From Sporolactobacillus sp. CQH2019 (GTDB lineage: Bacteria > Bacillota > Bacilli > Bacillales > Sporolactobacillaceae), in assembly GCF_028765345.1 (NCBI RefSeq), contig NZ_JARAJZ010000001.1:310001-374000 (forward strand): DNA of 64,000 nucleotides, in the 5' to 3' direction. Shown piece by piece: positions 1-9,621 of the stretch. The notes under the pieces were generated by a model, which did not search any database, had not been told where the DNA came from, and saw only the letters and a list, made by a program, of their open reading frames with translations. The translations under genes were made by a program, and so were the position numbers. Position 1 is the stretch's first letter, and every line of letters begins with the position of its first letter.

Positions 1-1
1 T

Positions 2-481
2 CTGGCTGCCGTGCTGATCAACCAGCTCCGCGAAATACCGCTGACGGGCAGACTGTACCGGCAGCCGCTCGCCCTCTTGCTGTTCTCAGGCTATTCGCTC
101 TCAATCCTGCCCGCTCTGCCGCCGGCGGACTGGTGCATCATTGCGGCGAGCTTCCTTCTGTCATTCGGACTCGGCCTGATACAGGGGCGTTACACGCCGC
201 TCGTGAATCATAACGGCGCCTGGTACTTGTCAGGTTCCGTCATGGCTGTCCTGGTCTGGTTTCTTTCCATTCCGATACGCTACGCATTGAAATACGCATC
301 CGTTCATTTCCTGTCGCTGGCGCCCTCATTAAACGGATCGTCGAGTTTTGTGATTTACTTCATTTTCATGGCCGGTTTTTTATTGGGACGTTACACGATG
401 CTTCTTTTCAGATATCCCGCTCTTGTTAAAAAGGCGGGGCAGAATGAACAGCGGATCAAAAAAATGGAGGAGGCCCGCTGA
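2..481 (+). CDS. Membrane protein, 5'-truncated by window edge
   Basis: The reading frame is open back to the first bases, so the true start lies outside the window; the first in-window start-like codon is GTG at 11. From that codon 156 residues remain, with about four hydrophobic segments near residues 20-36, 41-57, 72-92 and 112-133 and a short charged tail. The stretch containing LIQGRYTPLVNHNGAWYLSG between the second and third segments faintly recalls the CcdC/DUF1453 membrane family, but I cannot confirm this. It is convergent with fumC and both appear to share the hairpin at 574-621. Function unknown. Confidence 0.6.
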   Translation: MAAVLINQLREIPLTGRLYRQPLALLLFSGYSLSILPALPPADWCIIAASFLLSFGLGLIQGRYTPLVNHNGAWYLSGSVMAVLVWFLSIPIRYALKYASVHFLSLAPSLNGSSSFVIYFIFMAGFLLGRYTMLLFRYPALVKKAGQNEQRIKKMEEAR

Positions 482-573
482 GCCGTTTGTCTGCTGAAAA
501 AGCAGGGGACGGCAGACAAAAGAAACAGCCTGAGCCAAAGGGCCGCCGGCATATAAGGAGAATTAAAGCCGAA

Positions 574-621
574 AAGAGACTGCATCATAAGGTTGATCAC
601 CCGTTTATGAGGCAGTCTCTT
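574..621. terminator. Probable bidirectional terminator hairpin
   Basis: Two 17-base arms (574-590 and 605-621) are complementary with one mismatch around a 14-base loop. The minus strand continues into TTTTC, so it fits fumC termination best, and it lies between two convergent genes. Confidence 0.6.
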
Positions 622-705
622 GAATTGATTAAAATGTTGACAGGCCGACTTTTTGAATCCGGTCCTCAGCGGCGGCCACCTTTTCGGGACCGCCCCTGCT
701 TTCTA

Positions 706-2094
706 TTAAGCGTGCGGATGGATCATCGTTTCAGGTTTGACATAGTCGTCAAACTGTCCGGCGGTCAGAATGCCGAGCTTAACGGCAGCCTCCTTCAGGC
801 TCAGCCCTTCTTTGAATGCCAGCTTCGATATTTTGGCAGCCTGCTCATAACCGATGTAGGGATTGAGCGCCGTCACAAGCATCAGCGAACGATTGAGATT
901 TTCCTTGATTTTTGCACGATTCGGTTCGATGCCGGCAACGCAGCGTTCATTGAACGAGTGCATCACATCGGCCAGCAGTCTGGTCGATTGCAGAAAATTA
1001 TAGCCGATTACCGGTTTAAATACATTCAGTTCAAAATTTCCCTGGCTGGCGGCAACGCCGATAGCCGCGTCATTCCCCATAACCTGGACGGCGACCATGG
1101 TCACCGCTTCGCATTGTGTCGGATTCACCTTCCCGGGCATGATCGAGCTGCCCGGCTCGTTTGCCGGGATGGAAAGCTCGCCGATTCCGCAGCGCGGTCC
1201 GCTCGCCAGCCATCTGACATCATTGGCGATTTTCATCAGATCGGCGGCCAGCCCTTTCAGAACGCCGTGAACGGCAACAATCTGATCATGGCTGGTCAGC
1301 GCATGAAATTTATTTTTAGACGACCGGAACGTTTTTCCCGTGATCTTTCCAATTTCCCGTGCGGCGCGCTCCCCGAATTCAGGGTGTGCATTGAGCCCGG
1401 TTCCGACCGCCGTTCCGCCGATCGCCAGATCCCGCAAATAATCGCTGTCGGCAAGCAGCAGCGCTTTTGAACGATCCAGCATGTAGGCCCAGCCGCTGAT
1501 TTCCTGGCCGAGAGTGAGCGGCGTCGCATCCTGCAGATGGGTTCTCCCGATCTTAATAATGTCCTGAAAAGCCGCGGCCTTTCTGTCAAGCGTTTCCTTC
1601 AGTTCGTCAAGAGCCGGCAGCACCTCATTTTCGACAGCAAGAAGCGCGGCAATATGCAGCGCCGTCGGGTACGTGTCGTTCGAACTTTGCGACTTATTGA
1701 CGTCGTCATTGGGATGAACACGCGTTTTCGATCCTTTTTCCTTTAGAAGCTGATTGGAGCGGTTCGCAATCACTTCGTTCACGTTCATATTTGACTGTGT
1801 CCCGCTCCCGGTCTGCCAGACCATCAGCGGAAACTCGTCATCCCATTTTCCGGCGATGATTTCATCGGCAGCCGTAACGATAGCTGCGGCCTTTTCAGCA
1901 TCCAACGTTCCGAGATCGCGGTTGGCCAGTGCCGCTCCTTTTTTGAGCACGGCAAAAGCCCTGATAATATCGAGCGGCATTTTTTCCCACCCGATATGAA
2001 AATTATGCCTGCTTCTCTCCGTTTGTGCCGCCCACAGCCGGTCGGCCGGCACCTTGACCTCACCGAGCGTATCGTGTTCTGTCCGATATTCCAT
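706..2094 (-). CDS. fumC: Class II fumarate hydratase
   Basis: Reversible hydration of fumarate to L-malate in the citric acid cycle; the cytosolic iron-independent homotetrameric class. The protein has 462 residues, the usual length. The fumarase/aspartase signature [11 protein letters not shown] lies near residues 315-325, and the substrate-site motif [12 protein letters not shown] near 96-107. An upstream in-frame ATG at 2103 exists, but the start at 2094 is preferred because AGAAGGG lies at good spacing and Bacillus CitG proteins begin MEYR. A perfect TATAAT -10 on the minus strand at 2166-2171 (weak -35) is a likely promoter. It is monocistronic and divergent from the phosphatase gene. 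Confidence 0.96.
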   Translation of the reverse strand: MEYRTEHDTLGEVKVPADRLWAAQTERSRHNFHIGWEKMPLDIIRAFAVLKKGAALANRDLGTLDAEKAAAIVTAADEIIAGKWDDEFPLMVWQTGSGTQSNMNVNEVIANRSNQLLKEKGSKTRVHPNDDVNKSQSSNDTYPTALHIAALLAVENEVLPALDELKETLDRKAAAFQDIIKIGRTHLQDATPLTLGQEISGWAYMLDRSKALLLADSDYLRDLAIGGTAVGTGLNAHPEFGERAAREIGKITGKTFRSSKNKFHALTSHDQIVAVHGVLKGLAADLMKIANDVRWLASGPRCGIGELSIPANEPGSSIMPGKVNPTQCEAVTMVAVQVMGNDAAIGVAASQGNFELNVFKPVIGYNFLQSTRLLADVMHSFNERCVAGIEPNRAKIKENLNRSLMLVTALNPYIGYEQAAKISKLAFKEGLSLKEAAVKLGILTAGQFDDYVKPETMIHPHA

Positions 2095-2235
2095 CCGTCT
2101 CATCCCTTCTTTTTTGTAAACTGAATCGATTCAATGATTTTGCCGATGAATTCGCTTACACTATCATTATAACGATTTGGGCCGTGAATAGTAATAAAGT
2201 GACGATGATCACTCTCGGAAACCGCCGTTTCACGG

Positions 2236-2265
2236 TTGCATAACCGTTGCCGATTTGTCTATGAT
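2236..2265 (+). promoter_or_regulatory. Candidate sigma-A promoter for the phosphatase gene
   Basis: TTGCAT at 2236-2241 and TATGAT at 2260-2265 are separated by 18 bases, just upstream of the coding start at 2292. Motif match only. Confidence 0.45.
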
Positions 2266-2291
2266 AGAGACAGGAAAGCGGGGGGATTTTA

Positions 2292-2984
2292 TTGCAAACA
2301 ATCAGACGCCTGCTCGCGATCAGCGACATGCACGGCGAAATTGATCCATTTAACGCCCTCCTCGACTTAACGCACTATAACCCGGACGAGGATCTCCTGA
2401 TTCTGCTGGGCGATTATGTCGACCGCGGACAGGATCCGAAAGCCGTCATTAAAAAGGCGCGGGAGCTGGAAAGCGGAGGAGCCATTGCATTGAAAGGCAA
2501 TCACGAAGACATGATGGAAAAAGCGCTGGCCAGCCCCGGCCCGGATACGCTCGCTAACTGGGCGGCGAACGGCGGGGCCCGAACACTTGCAAGCTACGGC
2601 TTAACGTTCAAAACCTTTTATCATGGTCTCCAGAATGGTTCGGCGGATCTGCCGAAAGAACTGCGCGACGATCTGGAATGGATTCAGCATCTTGCCTTTT
2701 ATACGCAGACAGAACACTATTTCTTTGTCCATGCAGGGGTCGATCCGGAAAAATCCCCGGATGAAACGGACGATCAAACCTTTTTGTGGACACGCGCACC
2801 ATTTCTGACCCATTATCACGGAGAAAAAACGGTCGTTTTCGGCCATACGCCAACTATGACCCTTCAGTCTTCCAGCGGCGTTTTTTTCGGTCAGAATAAT
2901 ATTATCGGCATTGACGGCGGCTGCGTCTTCGGCGGCCAGCTCAACTGTCTGGAACTGCCGTCCGGAAATACCTATCACGTTTAA
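2292..2984 (+). CDS. PPP-family metallophosphatase (serine/threonine phosphatase-like)
   Basis: A 230-residue calcineurin-type phosphoesterase expected to use two metal ions. All the family metal motifs are visible: SDMHG near residue 11, GDYVDRG at 40-46, GNHED at 69-73, FVHAG near 145 and FGHTPT near 185. The GDYVDRG form is typical of bacterial protein phosphatases and of diadenosine tetraphosphatase-like PrpE enzymes, so the substrate (phosphoprotein or Ap4A) cannot be decided. The start is TTG at 2292, preceded by a GGGGGG run at usable spacing. It is a single gene with its own candidate promoter. Confidence 0.85.
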   Translation: MQTIRRLLAISDMHGEIDPFNALLDLTHYNPDEDLLILLGDYVDRGQDPKAVIKKARELESGGAIALKGNHEDMMEKALASPGPDTLANWAANGGARTLASYGLTFKTFYHGLQNGSADLPKELRDDLEWIQHLAFYTQTEHYFFVHAGVDPEKSPDETDDQTFLWTRAPFLTHYHGEKTVVFGHTPTMTLQSSSGVFFGQNNIIGIDGGCVFGGQLNCLELPSGNTYHV

Positions 2985-3075
2985 GAAAATCCGGATTGGA
3001 AACAGGTCTTTCCGCTGGCGGGCCGCCCGCACGGCCTTCTCTCCGTCCGGGAACATAAAAAGCCCCTTCAGCGCC

Positions 3076-3105
3076 GGGATGCGGATTATTTCTATTTCGC
3101 ATCCC
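3076..3105. terminator. Hairpin between convergent genes, possible terminator
   Basis: GGGATGCG (3076-3083) pairs with CGCATCCC (3098-3105). It lies between the convergent phosphatase and YtxH genes, but no clear T run follows on either strand. Confidence 0.35.
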
Positions 3106-3141
3106 TGACGCCAAAAGAGCTGATGAACGGCCCAGACAGGG

Positions 3142-3375
3142 TCAGCTGTACGGTTCGCTGTCTTTTTTGATCAGATTCGACGCCGCCTGTTTAATCTTTT
3201 CGATGCCGCTCCCGATCGCATTATTGGCACACAGATCGCGGCGCAGCTCTTCTCCGGACCTGGGCGCAAGAAACAGCGCCGCGGCGGCTCCGATCATTCC
3301 TCCGATAACGCCCCCGATAAAAAGTTCTTTTGCACCAAGACCGCTGCATGATTTTTTTTCGTTTTCCGTAGCCAT
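3142..3375 (-). CDS. YtxH-domain small membrane protein
   Basis: A 77-residue protein with one glycine/alanine-rich hydrophobic segment near residues 18-37 (FIGGVIGGMIGAAAALFLAP) followed directly by RSGEELR, the hallmark of the YtxH/general-stress family. Family members are small membrane-anchored proteins often induced by general stress in Bacillus; their molecular role is unknown. The C-terminal half is charged and helical, with KKDSEPYS at the end. A good ribosome site (GAAGGAGGA) precedes the ATG. The 219 bases between it and tyrS show no gene. Confidence 0.8.
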   Translation of the reverse strand: MATENEKKSCSGLGAKELFIGGVIGGMIGAAAALFLAPRSGEELRRDLCANNAIGSGIEKIKQAASNLIKKDSEPYS

Positions 3376-3594
3376 GATCTATTCCTCCTTCGATTGCTGA
3401 TCTCTTACGGTGACGAATTCACAGTATGAAGCGTTTCTATTTCTCAACTTTCTGCAGATTAAAACCACTATTATCAGTATACCAATTTCGCCATACGTCG
3501 TCTAATATTCGGTCGTTTATTCGACACTAGTGTGCATCAATTGCCGCAGGGACATACCGATTCACCGCATTTTTATGCCGGCCTTCACGTGTGC

Positions 3595-4845
3595 TCAGTA
3601 CCTGATCAGCGTATATTTCTTTTTTCCGCGTCGTATGATCGTGTACATGCCGTCAATCCGGTCATTTTCCGAGAGCACATAGGACAGCTCCGTCCGGCGG
3701 ATGCCGTTAACATAGATCGCCCCATTCTTAACGTCTTCTCTCGCCTGACGTTTGGAAGTTGTGACGCCCGCGGCGACAATCAGATCAATCAGACCTTCCG
3801 GTGCGTCCGAAGCCGCCTCATAAGTCGGAACATCCTTGAATCCCTGACTGATTTCTTCGGCGGTCAGCCGCGAAATGTCGCCGCTGAAGAGTGCCTCGGA
3901 AATATGTTCCGATTCCCGCAGCGCTTTCTCGCCGTGGACCAGTTTTGTCAGCTCCTGTGCAAGCGTCTTCTGCGCTTTCCTTTCTTCGGGGTGCCGCGCC
4001 GTCTCCGCAGCCAGGCTTTCTATCTGATCTTTCGAAAGAAAAGTAAAGTATTTCAGGTAATTGACGACATCGTCATCCGAAGTGTTCATCCAGAACTGAT
4101 ACCATTCATAAGGAGTCGTCTTGTCCGGATCCAGCCAGATGGCGCCGCCCATTGATTTGCCGAACTTTGTTCCGTCGCTCTTGGTGATCAGCGGAAACGT
4201 CAGCCCGAACGCCGGTTCCTCATGTCCCTTTCTTCGAATCAGCTCCAGGCCTGCCGTTATATTTCCCCACTGGTCGCTGCCGCCGATCTCCAGCCGGCAG
4301 CCGAATTTCTCATAAAGATTCAAATAATCGAACGCCTGCAGGAGCATATAGGAGAACTCCGTAAACGATATACCGGCATCCATCCGCGACTGAACGGAAT
4401 CTTTGGAGAGCATGTAATTGAGCGAAAAATGTTTGCCGACATCGCGCAAAAATGAAATCGCCGACAGGCTGCCCAGCCAATCGCCATTATTGACGTAAAC
4501 GGCCTTGGCGCCGTCGAAGTCGAAAAAACAGGAAAACTGCTTTTTAAAATGACGGACATAGCCGTCGACAACTGCTTTCGTGTTTAGCCGGCGTTCGCTG
4601 GAACGGCCGCTCGGGTCGCCGATCATGCCCGTCCCGCCGCCGGCGACGACGACCGGACGGTGCCCCGCCCGCTGGAAACGCATCATCGTGATGATGATCA
4701 GCAGGTTGCCGGCATGCAGGCTGTCGGCCGTCGGGTCGAAGCCGCAGTAAAACGATATCGGCTTTTTCAGCGCCTCGCGCAGCCCCTCTTCATCCGTCAC
4801 CTGGTTAATCAGGCCGCGGTATTTCAAATCATCAATAATGTCCAT
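3595..4845 (-). CDS. tyrS: Tyrosyl-tRNA synthetase
   Basis: Attaches tyrosine to tRNA-Tyr in the cytosol. Counting from ATG at 4845 the enzyme has 416 residues, normal for TyrS. The class I HIGH-like motif is HAGN at 44-47, the KMSKS-like motif is KFGKS near residue 230, and a C-terminal S4 RNA-binding domain covers about 350-410. The frame is open 44 codons further upstream, but that extension would run through the T-box leader; the chosen ATG has AAAGGTG upstream and starts MDIIDDLKYRG as in relatives. Expression is evidently controlled by the tyrosine T-box at 4886-5110. Confidence 0.97.
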   Translation of the reverse strand: MDIIDDLKYRGLINQVTDEEGLREALKKPISFYCGFDPTADSLHAGNLLIIITMMRFQRAGHRPVVVAGGGTGMIGDPSGRSSERRLNTKAVVDGYVRHFKKQFSCFFDFDGAKAVYVNNGDWLGSLSAISFLRDVGKHFSLNYMLSKDSVQSRMDAGISFTEFSYMLLQAFDYLNLYEKFGCRLEIGGSDQWGNITAGLELIRRKGHEEPAFGLTFPLITKSDGTKFGKSMGGAIWLDPDKTTPYEWYQFWMNTSDDDVVNYLKYFTFLSKDQIESLAAETARHPEERKAQKTLAQELTKLVHGEKALRESEHISEALFSGDISRLTAEEISQGFKDVPTYEAASDAPEGLIDLIVAAGVTTSKRQAREDVKNGAIYVNGIRRTELSYVLSENDRIDGMYTIIRRGKKKYTLIRY

Positions 4846-4885
4846 CCTTGCCACACCTTTCGTTTTAATCTGTCCGATATCGGCA

Positions 4886-5110
4886 AAATAAAAAAGCCCT
4901 CCCTTAAGGAGCGCTTTTATGCACGGTACCATCCTTCTGGCGGCAAAGTGCCGCCTCTCAATTGCCATAACGGTCAAGGCCGTCTCCCGCTACTCTTCGT
5001 TCGCGGAAGATGCTCAGGGAGGTAATTCGCCGCACTGTCTGCCGCCGGCTCGCACCAACCGCCCGCTCTCTGAAAACAGAAACAGCCGCTACTGATTCCC
5101 TTCATCGCTT
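4886..5110 (-). promoter_or_regulatory. Tyrosine-specific T-box leader of tyrS
   Basis: On the minus strand the leader holds an AGTA motif near 5091 and a Stem I apical element reading GGTTGGTGCGAGCC. The likely specifier loop is GAATTACC, giving a TAC tyrosine codon at 5022-5024. The T-box sequence AAGGATGGTACCGTGC lies at 4921-4936. It is followed by a terminator hairpin AGCGCTCC-TTAA-GGGAGGGCT (4895-4915) and a T run. Uncharged tRNA-Tyr should stabilise the antiterminator and allow tyrS transcription. The specifier assignment rests on context, because TTA (Leu) overlaps it by frame. Confidence 0.9.
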
Positions 5111-5128
5111 TTTCGTAATTGTAAAGCC

Positions 5129-5157
5129 ATTCTGCCACGTTTTCTGTACAATGTCAA
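5129..5157 (-). promoter_or_regulatory. Sigma-A promoter of the tyrS T-box transcript
   Basis: A perfect TTGACA -35 (minus strand, 5152-5157) is separated by 17 bases from CAGAAT (5129-5134), immediately upstream of the T-box leader. Confidence 0.7.
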
Positions 5158-5198
5158 ACGGAAATTGCCGCAGAAGGGCACGCGGCCGTTTTTTCTCC

Positions 5199-5228
5199 AA
5201 AAAAGGACCCTCCTTGCGGAGAATCCTT
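5199..5228 (-). terminator. Rho-independent terminator of clpE
   Basis: On the minus strand an 11-base stem with a GCAA loop (5203-5228) runs directly into TTTTTT, eight bases after the clpE stop codon. Confidence 0.85.
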
Positions 5229-5235
5229 CTTTATA

Positions 5236-7437
5236 TTAACGATTTGCTGCGACTTTGATTTCGCCGCCGGCTTCATCTACAGTTATCGATTTGGCCCCGC
5301 TGTTTTCCAGCAGCAAATCGGAGATGCTGTCTTCGACTTTTTCCTCAAGAACGCGGCGCAGCGGCCGTGCCCCGAATTCCGGATTATAACCGAGTTCGGC
5401 AAGCTTCTTCTTCGCGGCATCTGTCACGGTCAGCGTCAGGCCCTGTGTCTGTGCCGCACTTTCAATATCCTTCAGCATCAGGTCGACGATCGCCAGCAGA
5501 TCGTCTTTTGTCAGAGAATTGAACTTGACGATCGCGTCAAACCTGTTCAGAAATTCCGGCTGGAAGTAGTTTTCCAGCTGCTTGATCATATCCTCGCGGC
5601 TGTCCGTCGCACCGAATCCCACCGTCGCCGATTTGTTGTTGATTCCGGCGTTGCTGGTCATGATAATGACCGTATCTTTGAAGCTGACCGTTCTCCCCTG
5701 GCTGTCCGTCAGGCGGCCGTCATCCAGAATCTGAAGGAACATATGCATTACATCCGGATGCGCCTTCTCAATCTCGTCAAGCAGGATAATACTGTACGGT
5801 TTGCGGCGTACCTTTTCCGTCAGCTGACCCGCCTCATCATGACCGACATAGCCGGGAGGGGCACCGATCAGTTTCGAGACCGAATGTTTCTCCATGTATT
5901 CACTCATGTCGAGACGAATCATCGCATCGCGTTCGCCGAACATTTCATAAGCGAGCGTCTTGGCAAGTTCCGTCTTGCCGACGCCGGTCGGGCCGACAAA
6001 CAGGAATGAACCGATCGGACGGGTCGTTTTGCGGAAGCCTGTGCGGTTTCTGCGGATGGCCCTGGCCACTTTCTCAACGGCTTCCTTCTGGCCGATCACC
6101 TTTTCGTTCAGATGCTCAGCCAGGTTTCTCATCTTGTTCTGTTCATCGCTCTGCAGTTTACGGACCGGAATGCCCGTACGCGTCTCCACAATCTGCTGAA
6201 TCAGTTCTTCATTGACGACCGCTTCATTGCCCGTTACCGGAGGCTCGGCGCCGTTCGCCTTGATTTTTTCCAGTTGTTCGAGCTGCTTTTGATAGGCATG
6301 TTCCTGATCGCGAAGCCTTGCCGCCTGTTCAAACCGTTCATTCTTCGTCGCCTGCGTTTTAGCTGCAGAGATCTCCTCGATTTTCTTTTTAACACTTTCC
6401 GTATCGACCGGCGTCAGATTGAGGTTCATTTTAGAACCGGCCTCATCCATCAGGTCGATCGCCTTGTCGGGCAGGAAACGATCCTGGATATAACGTGAGG
6501 ACAGAGCGACACAGGCCCGGATCGCTTCATCGCTATAACGGACGTGATGATAGTTTTCATATCTTGACTGAAGACCCTTTAAAATCTGAACAGCCTCTTC
6601 CTGCGTCGGCTCATTCACAATAATCGGCTGGAAACGCCGTTCAAGAGCGGCATCCTTCTCGATCTTTCTGTATTCCTTCAAGGTCGTTGCACCCATGATC
6701 TGAAGTTCGCCGCGGGCAAGGGCCGGCTTCAGGATATTGCCTGCGTCCATCGAGCCGCCCTCTGCGGAACCGGCGCCGACGAGCAGATGCACTTCATCGA
6801 TAAAGACGATGACATTTTTACGTTTTTCCAGTTCGGACAATAACTGTTTCATTCGCTGTTCGAACTGGCCGCGGATGCCGGTGCCGGCTACCAGAGAAGA
6901 AACGTCGATCAGATAAAGTTCCTTATTCGCCAGTTTGGCCGGCACTTTCCCTTCGACGATCTTAAGGGCAAGCCCTTCCGCGATCGCTGTTTTGCCGACA
7001 CCTGGTTCGCCGATCAGTACCGGGTTGTTTTTATTTCTGCGGTTCAGCGTCTCAATAACCAGCTGGACCTCGCGGTTGCGGCCGATGACAGGATCGATTT
7101 TCCCCCTGCGGGCCGCTTCCGTCAGATTGCGGCCGATCTGATCAAGGAAACCGCCCCGGCGCCCGCCTCCCGACGGCCGCGCCTGTCCGCCGTCAAAGGC
7201 CATTCCGTTTTCCTGGGCCTTATTTTCCCGGTCCGCAAAAGACGGCTGCATAAAACTTTTGAAAAGATCGTCAAACGGTGAAGCTCCCCCGCCCTGAAAG
7301 AACGAAGGCATACTCATATTGTTTCTCATTTTCATATAGCATTCCTCGCAAAAGTGCAGATGTTTCTGCTGTCCATTAATAATGACATTCATTTCTATAA
7401 CTGCCGGATTGATTTTGCATTCATCACAAAGCACCAT
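5236..7437 (-). CDS. clpE: ClpE-type AAA+ ATPase, Clp protease subunit
   Basis: A 733-residue Hsp100 unfoldase expected to feed damaged proteins to ClpP. The N-terminus is a zinc finger with Cys4, Cys7, Cys30 and Cys33 in place of the ClpC N-domain, which identifies ClpE. It is followed by a glycine-rich linker, a first AAA module (GEPGVGKT at about 143-150), a UVR-like coiled segment near 390-420, a second AAA module (GPTGVGKT near 500) and the D2-small C-terminal domain. The start is ATG at 7437 with GGAGGAGG upstream; an open frame extends 20 codons further without support. Two CtsR boxes overlap the promoter, so it is a class III heat-shock gene. Its partner ClpP is not in the window. Confidence 0.95.
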   Translation of the reverse strand: MVLCDECKINPAVIEMNVIINGQQKHLHFCEECYMKMRNNMSMPSFFQGGGASPFDDLFKSFMQPSFADRENKAQENGMAFDGGQARPSGGGRRGGFLDQIGRNLTEAARRGKIDPVIGRNREVQLVIETLNRRNKNNPVLIGEPGVGKTAIAEGLALKIVEGKVPAKLANKELYLIDVSSLVAGTGIRGQFEQRMKQLLSELEKRKNVIVFIDEVHLLVGAGSAEGGSMDAGNILKPALARGELQIMGATTLKEYRKIEKDAALERRFQPIIVNEPTQEEAVQILKGLQSRYENYHHVRYSDEAIRACVALSSRYIQDRFLPDKAIDLMDEAGSKMNLNLTPVDTESVKKKIEEISAAKTQATKNERFEQAARLRDQEHAYQKQLEQLEKIKANGAEPPVTGNEAVVNEELIQQIVETRTGIPVRKLQSDEQNKMRNLAEHLNEKVIGQKEAVEKVARAIRRNRTGFRKTTRPIGSFLFVGPTGVGKTELAKTLAYEMFGERDAMIRLDMSEYMEKHSVSKLIGAPPGYVGHDEAGQLTEKVRRKPYSIILLDEIEKAHPDVMHMFLQILDDGRLTDSQGRTVSFKDTVIIMTSNAGINNKSATVGFGATDSREDMIKQLENYFQPEFLNRFDAIVKFNSLTKDDLLAIVDLMLKDIESAAQTQGLTLTVTDAAKKKLAELGYNPEFGARPLRRVLEEKVEDSISDLLLENSGAKSITVDEAGGEIKVAANR

Positions 7438-7488
7438 ACTTGCTATGCCTCCTCCACTTTTCCAACGGTCAGTGTGATCATCTCTTTG

Positions 7489-7505
7489 TTTGACCATCTT
7501 TGACC
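7489..7505 (-). promoter_or_regulatory. CtsR operator, site 1 of clpE
   Basis: The minus strand reads GGTCAAAGATGGTCAAA, an exact fit to the tandem heptad CtsR box (GGTCAAA-N3-GGTCAAA). It lies just downstream of the -10 element. Confidence 0.92.
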
Positions 7506-7515
7506 TTATGCTTTT

Positions 7516-7544
7516 ATTATAGTCTGACCTTTTTTGACTTTCAA
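7516..7544 (-). promoter_or_regulatory. Sigma-A promoter of clpE
   Basis: TTGAAA (7539-7544) and perfect TATAAT (7516-7521) on the minus strand with a 17-base spacer. The spacer is occupied by the second CtsR box, consistent with repression by occlusion. Confidence 0.85.
7523..7539 (-). promoter_or_regulatory. CtsR operator, site 2 of clpE
   Basis: The minus strand reads AGTCAAAAAAGGTCAGA, a CtsR heptad pair with one departure from consensus in each half. It lies inside the promoter spacer. Confidence 0.8.
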
Positions 7545-7619
7545 GTGTTTAGGCAAAAAAAATAACTTCGATTTCAAGGTTCCCTGCACAAGCCCACCCA
7601 TTTAATCGAAGCTTCAATA

Positions 7620-7654
7620 GAAAAACCCCTGCCAGCAATGTTCGCTTGCAGGAG
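7620..7654 (-). terminator. Terminator of the universal stress protein gene
   Basis: On the minus strand CTCCTGC (7648-7654) pairs with GCAGGGG (7626-7632), followed by TTTTT. It lies 22 bases past the stop codon. Confidence 0.8.
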
Positions 7655-7676
7655 TACATGCCGCCCTTTGCAGGCC

Positions 7677-8114
7677 TTACTTCACAATCATGACCGGGCA
7701 ATCCGCCAGATGAAGCACTTTATTGCTGACGCTTCCCAGAATCACTTGCCCGAAGGCTCCCATTCCGCGATTCCCCATGACAATCATGTCTATTTTCGTA
7801 TCATTCGCATAATCGCAGATTTCCTGCGCGGCAATTCCGTATAAATGTTTCTTGTGAAATTTAATATTCGTGTTTGCCGATTCTTTTTCAATCAGTTCAT
7901 CCAGCATTTGGTTGCCTTCTTTTTCTTCAACTTCCTTCACATCTGCATCCAATGACGGCCCGACCATCGAATAAAACGGAAAATACACAGGAGAAGGGCT
8001 GACATAAATCAACGTGATCTCTGCTTCTTGCTTGCCTTCCGCAATTGTAACCGCTTCCCGTAAAGCGCGTGAAGCAGGCTCGGAACCATCGACTGGTACC
8101 AGTATTCTGTACAT
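7677..8114 (-). CDS. UspA-family universal stress protein
   Basis: A 145-residue single-domain Usp. The N-terminus RILVPVDGS and the C-terminal ATP-binding motif G-2x-G-9x-GS (GNRGMGAFGQVILGS, near residues 114-128) are both present, so it probably binds ATP. Family members promote survival under starvation and stress by poorly defined means. The start at 8114 gives the standard MYRILVP beginning; an in-frame ATG seven codons upstream is possible but lies on an A-rich sequence with poor spacing. It is a single gene with its own terminator, and an AT-rich 140-base region upstream presumably holds the promoter. Confidence 0.9.
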   Translation of the reverse strand: MYRILVPVDGSEPASRALREAVTIAEGKQEAEITLIYVSPSPVYFPFYSMVGPSLDADVKEVEEKEGNQMLDELIEKESANTNIKFHKKHLYGIAAQEICDYANDTKIDMIVMGNRGMGAFGQVILGSVSNKVLHLADCPVMIVK

Positions 8115-8274
8115 CCTCACCACCAACCTTCCCATACTCTTTAATAATTAATATTAATTCCTCTTACATCTATACTATACCACGTTTCCGGCATGATAAG
8201 TCTTATTTCAAAATGAATATTATTTAATAATTCTAATTTAATTTTACTTTTACAAATGGGCAGCCTTCACAACG

Positions 8275-9525
8275 TCAAAAATCAGTTTGGGCCGGGCCGC
8301 TGCCAAACACGCGTCTGACGACCCGCTCCGTTGCCCGGCCGTCTTCAAGGGAACAAAACTTTTGAAAGAAAGGTTCAAAATTTTCCGATAACCGGAAGCC
8401 CGGACGTTCCGTTTCTCTGACGGCCTGAATCACTTCGTCAGTCGTTCTGACGATCGGACCCGGAGCCGTCTTTTCGAAATCAAAGTAAAATCCGCGCAGA
8501 AAGTCACGGTATCTGTCTATATCATAGGCAAAGAAAATCATTGGCCGCCTCAGATTCGCATAATCAAAAAACACGGACGAATAGTCGGTGATCAGGAGAT
8601 CGGATATCAGATAAAGATCGCGTATATCGTCATAGTGCGAAAAATCAAAGGCAAAACCGGCATACGCCCCAAGGTCAAGCCGGCCCGCGATCAGATAATG
8701 CATCCGCAGGATAATTACATAATTATCCGCCAGCTGGCCGCGCATCCGCTCCAGATCGAGATGAAGGTCAAAGCGGTAGCGTTCCGCGCCGTCAAACTGA
8801 TCGTCGCGCCATGTCGGCGCATAAAGAATCACTTTCTTATCCCGCGGCAGTCCGCACTTATCTTTGACGGCCCGGACGGTATCGCTCCGATTCATTCGAT
8901 AAAGGCAGTCGTTCCGCGGATAACCCGTTTCAAGCAGCGTTTTCCCGAAGGCAAATGCACGCGTAAAAATATCGGAAGAATAACGATTCGGAGAGATCAG
9001 AATATCCCACATTCCGGAATCTTTCACAAAATCACGTTTATATTTTTCCGCATCCTTACCCGGTGCCGGATCGTGCTCAATATCCGTCCCGAGCCGCTTG
9101 AGCGGTGTTCCGTGCCATGTCTGCAGATAAATCGTGTGCTTCGATTTGCAGAACCACGACGGGAAGCGGATGTTTGTCACCCAGTAGCGGGCACGGCTCA
9201 TCATCAGCAGCCATCTCAATGAGTAGCGCCGGACATAGGGCACGCCGTGCTGCTCAAACAGTCTCCCGTGCCGCCGGTCTGCGCTCCAGATCAGCCGGTA
9301 ATCCCGGCAGTTCTCCCTCATGTACTCGTAGATCGCCCGCGGGTTGCAGCTGTATTGTCTTCCGAAAAAGCTTTCAAATATGACCAGATTTCTGTCCGCG
9401 GGAAGATGCCCCAACAGCCTGAAACATTCTCTGTAGACACAGCGGAAGACAAAACGTCCCCATTTTTTAAAAAGAAAGGCAGCGTGCGTCTTTAAACGAA
9501 GCCTTATTGATCCTTCCGTTTTCAT
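8275..9525 (-). CDS. CDP-glycerol glycerophosphotransferase family protein (TagF/TagB type)
   Basis: A 416-residue cytoplasmic-face enzyme of the family that adds or polymerises glycerol-phosphate (or ribitol-phosphate) from CDP-alditols onto wall teichoic acid intermediates. Diagnostic motifs are YLQTWHGTPLKRLG near residues 139-152, TGYPRND near 202, and LLITDYSSVFFDYANLRRP near 303-321, which carry the nucleotide-binding residues. Sequence around IFESFFGRQYSCNPRA closely parallels the C-terminal domain of the large fusion protein at 11404-14913, so the two are probably paralogues. The start has GGAAGGTG at eight bases. It is last of four co-directional tag-type genes. Whether it primes or polymerises is unresolved. 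Confidence 0.88.
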   Translation of the reverse strand: MKTEGSIRLRLKTHAAFLFKKWGRFVFRCVYRECFRLLGHLPADRNLVIFESFFGRQYSCNPRAIYEYMRENCRDYRLIWSADRRHGRLFEQHGVPYVRRYSLRWLLMMSRARYWVTNIRFPSWFCKSKHTIYLQTWHGTPLKRLGTDIEHDPAPGKDAEKYKRDFVKDSGMWDILISPNRYSSDIFTRAFAFGKTLLETGYPRNDCLYRMNRSDTVRAVKDKCGLPRDKKVILYAPTWRDDQFDGAERYRFDLHLDLERMRGQLADNYVIILRMHYLIAGRLDLGAYAGFAFDFSHYDDIRDLYLISDLLITDYSSVFFDYANLRRPMIFFAYDIDRYRDFLRGFYFDFEKTAPGPIVRTTDEVIQAVRETERPGFRLSENFEPFFQKFCSLEDGRATERVVRRVFGSGPAQTDF

Positions 9526-9621
9526 CCATTTTTCACCTTCCGCACGACAATCGGTTCTCCCGTTTTCCGGAAACCTGATAAGAACTCCGGACCCTTTGCC
9601 CGCTGAATAGTTTCCGCCCGG

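Noticed and set aside
487-1470. 327-aa plus-strand frame
   Set aside because: Antisense to fumC, which is certain; no ribosome site or recognisable domain.
5010-5258. 82-aa plus-strand frame in the tyrS leader
   Set aside because: Antisense to the T-box and clpE terminator, which explain the region.
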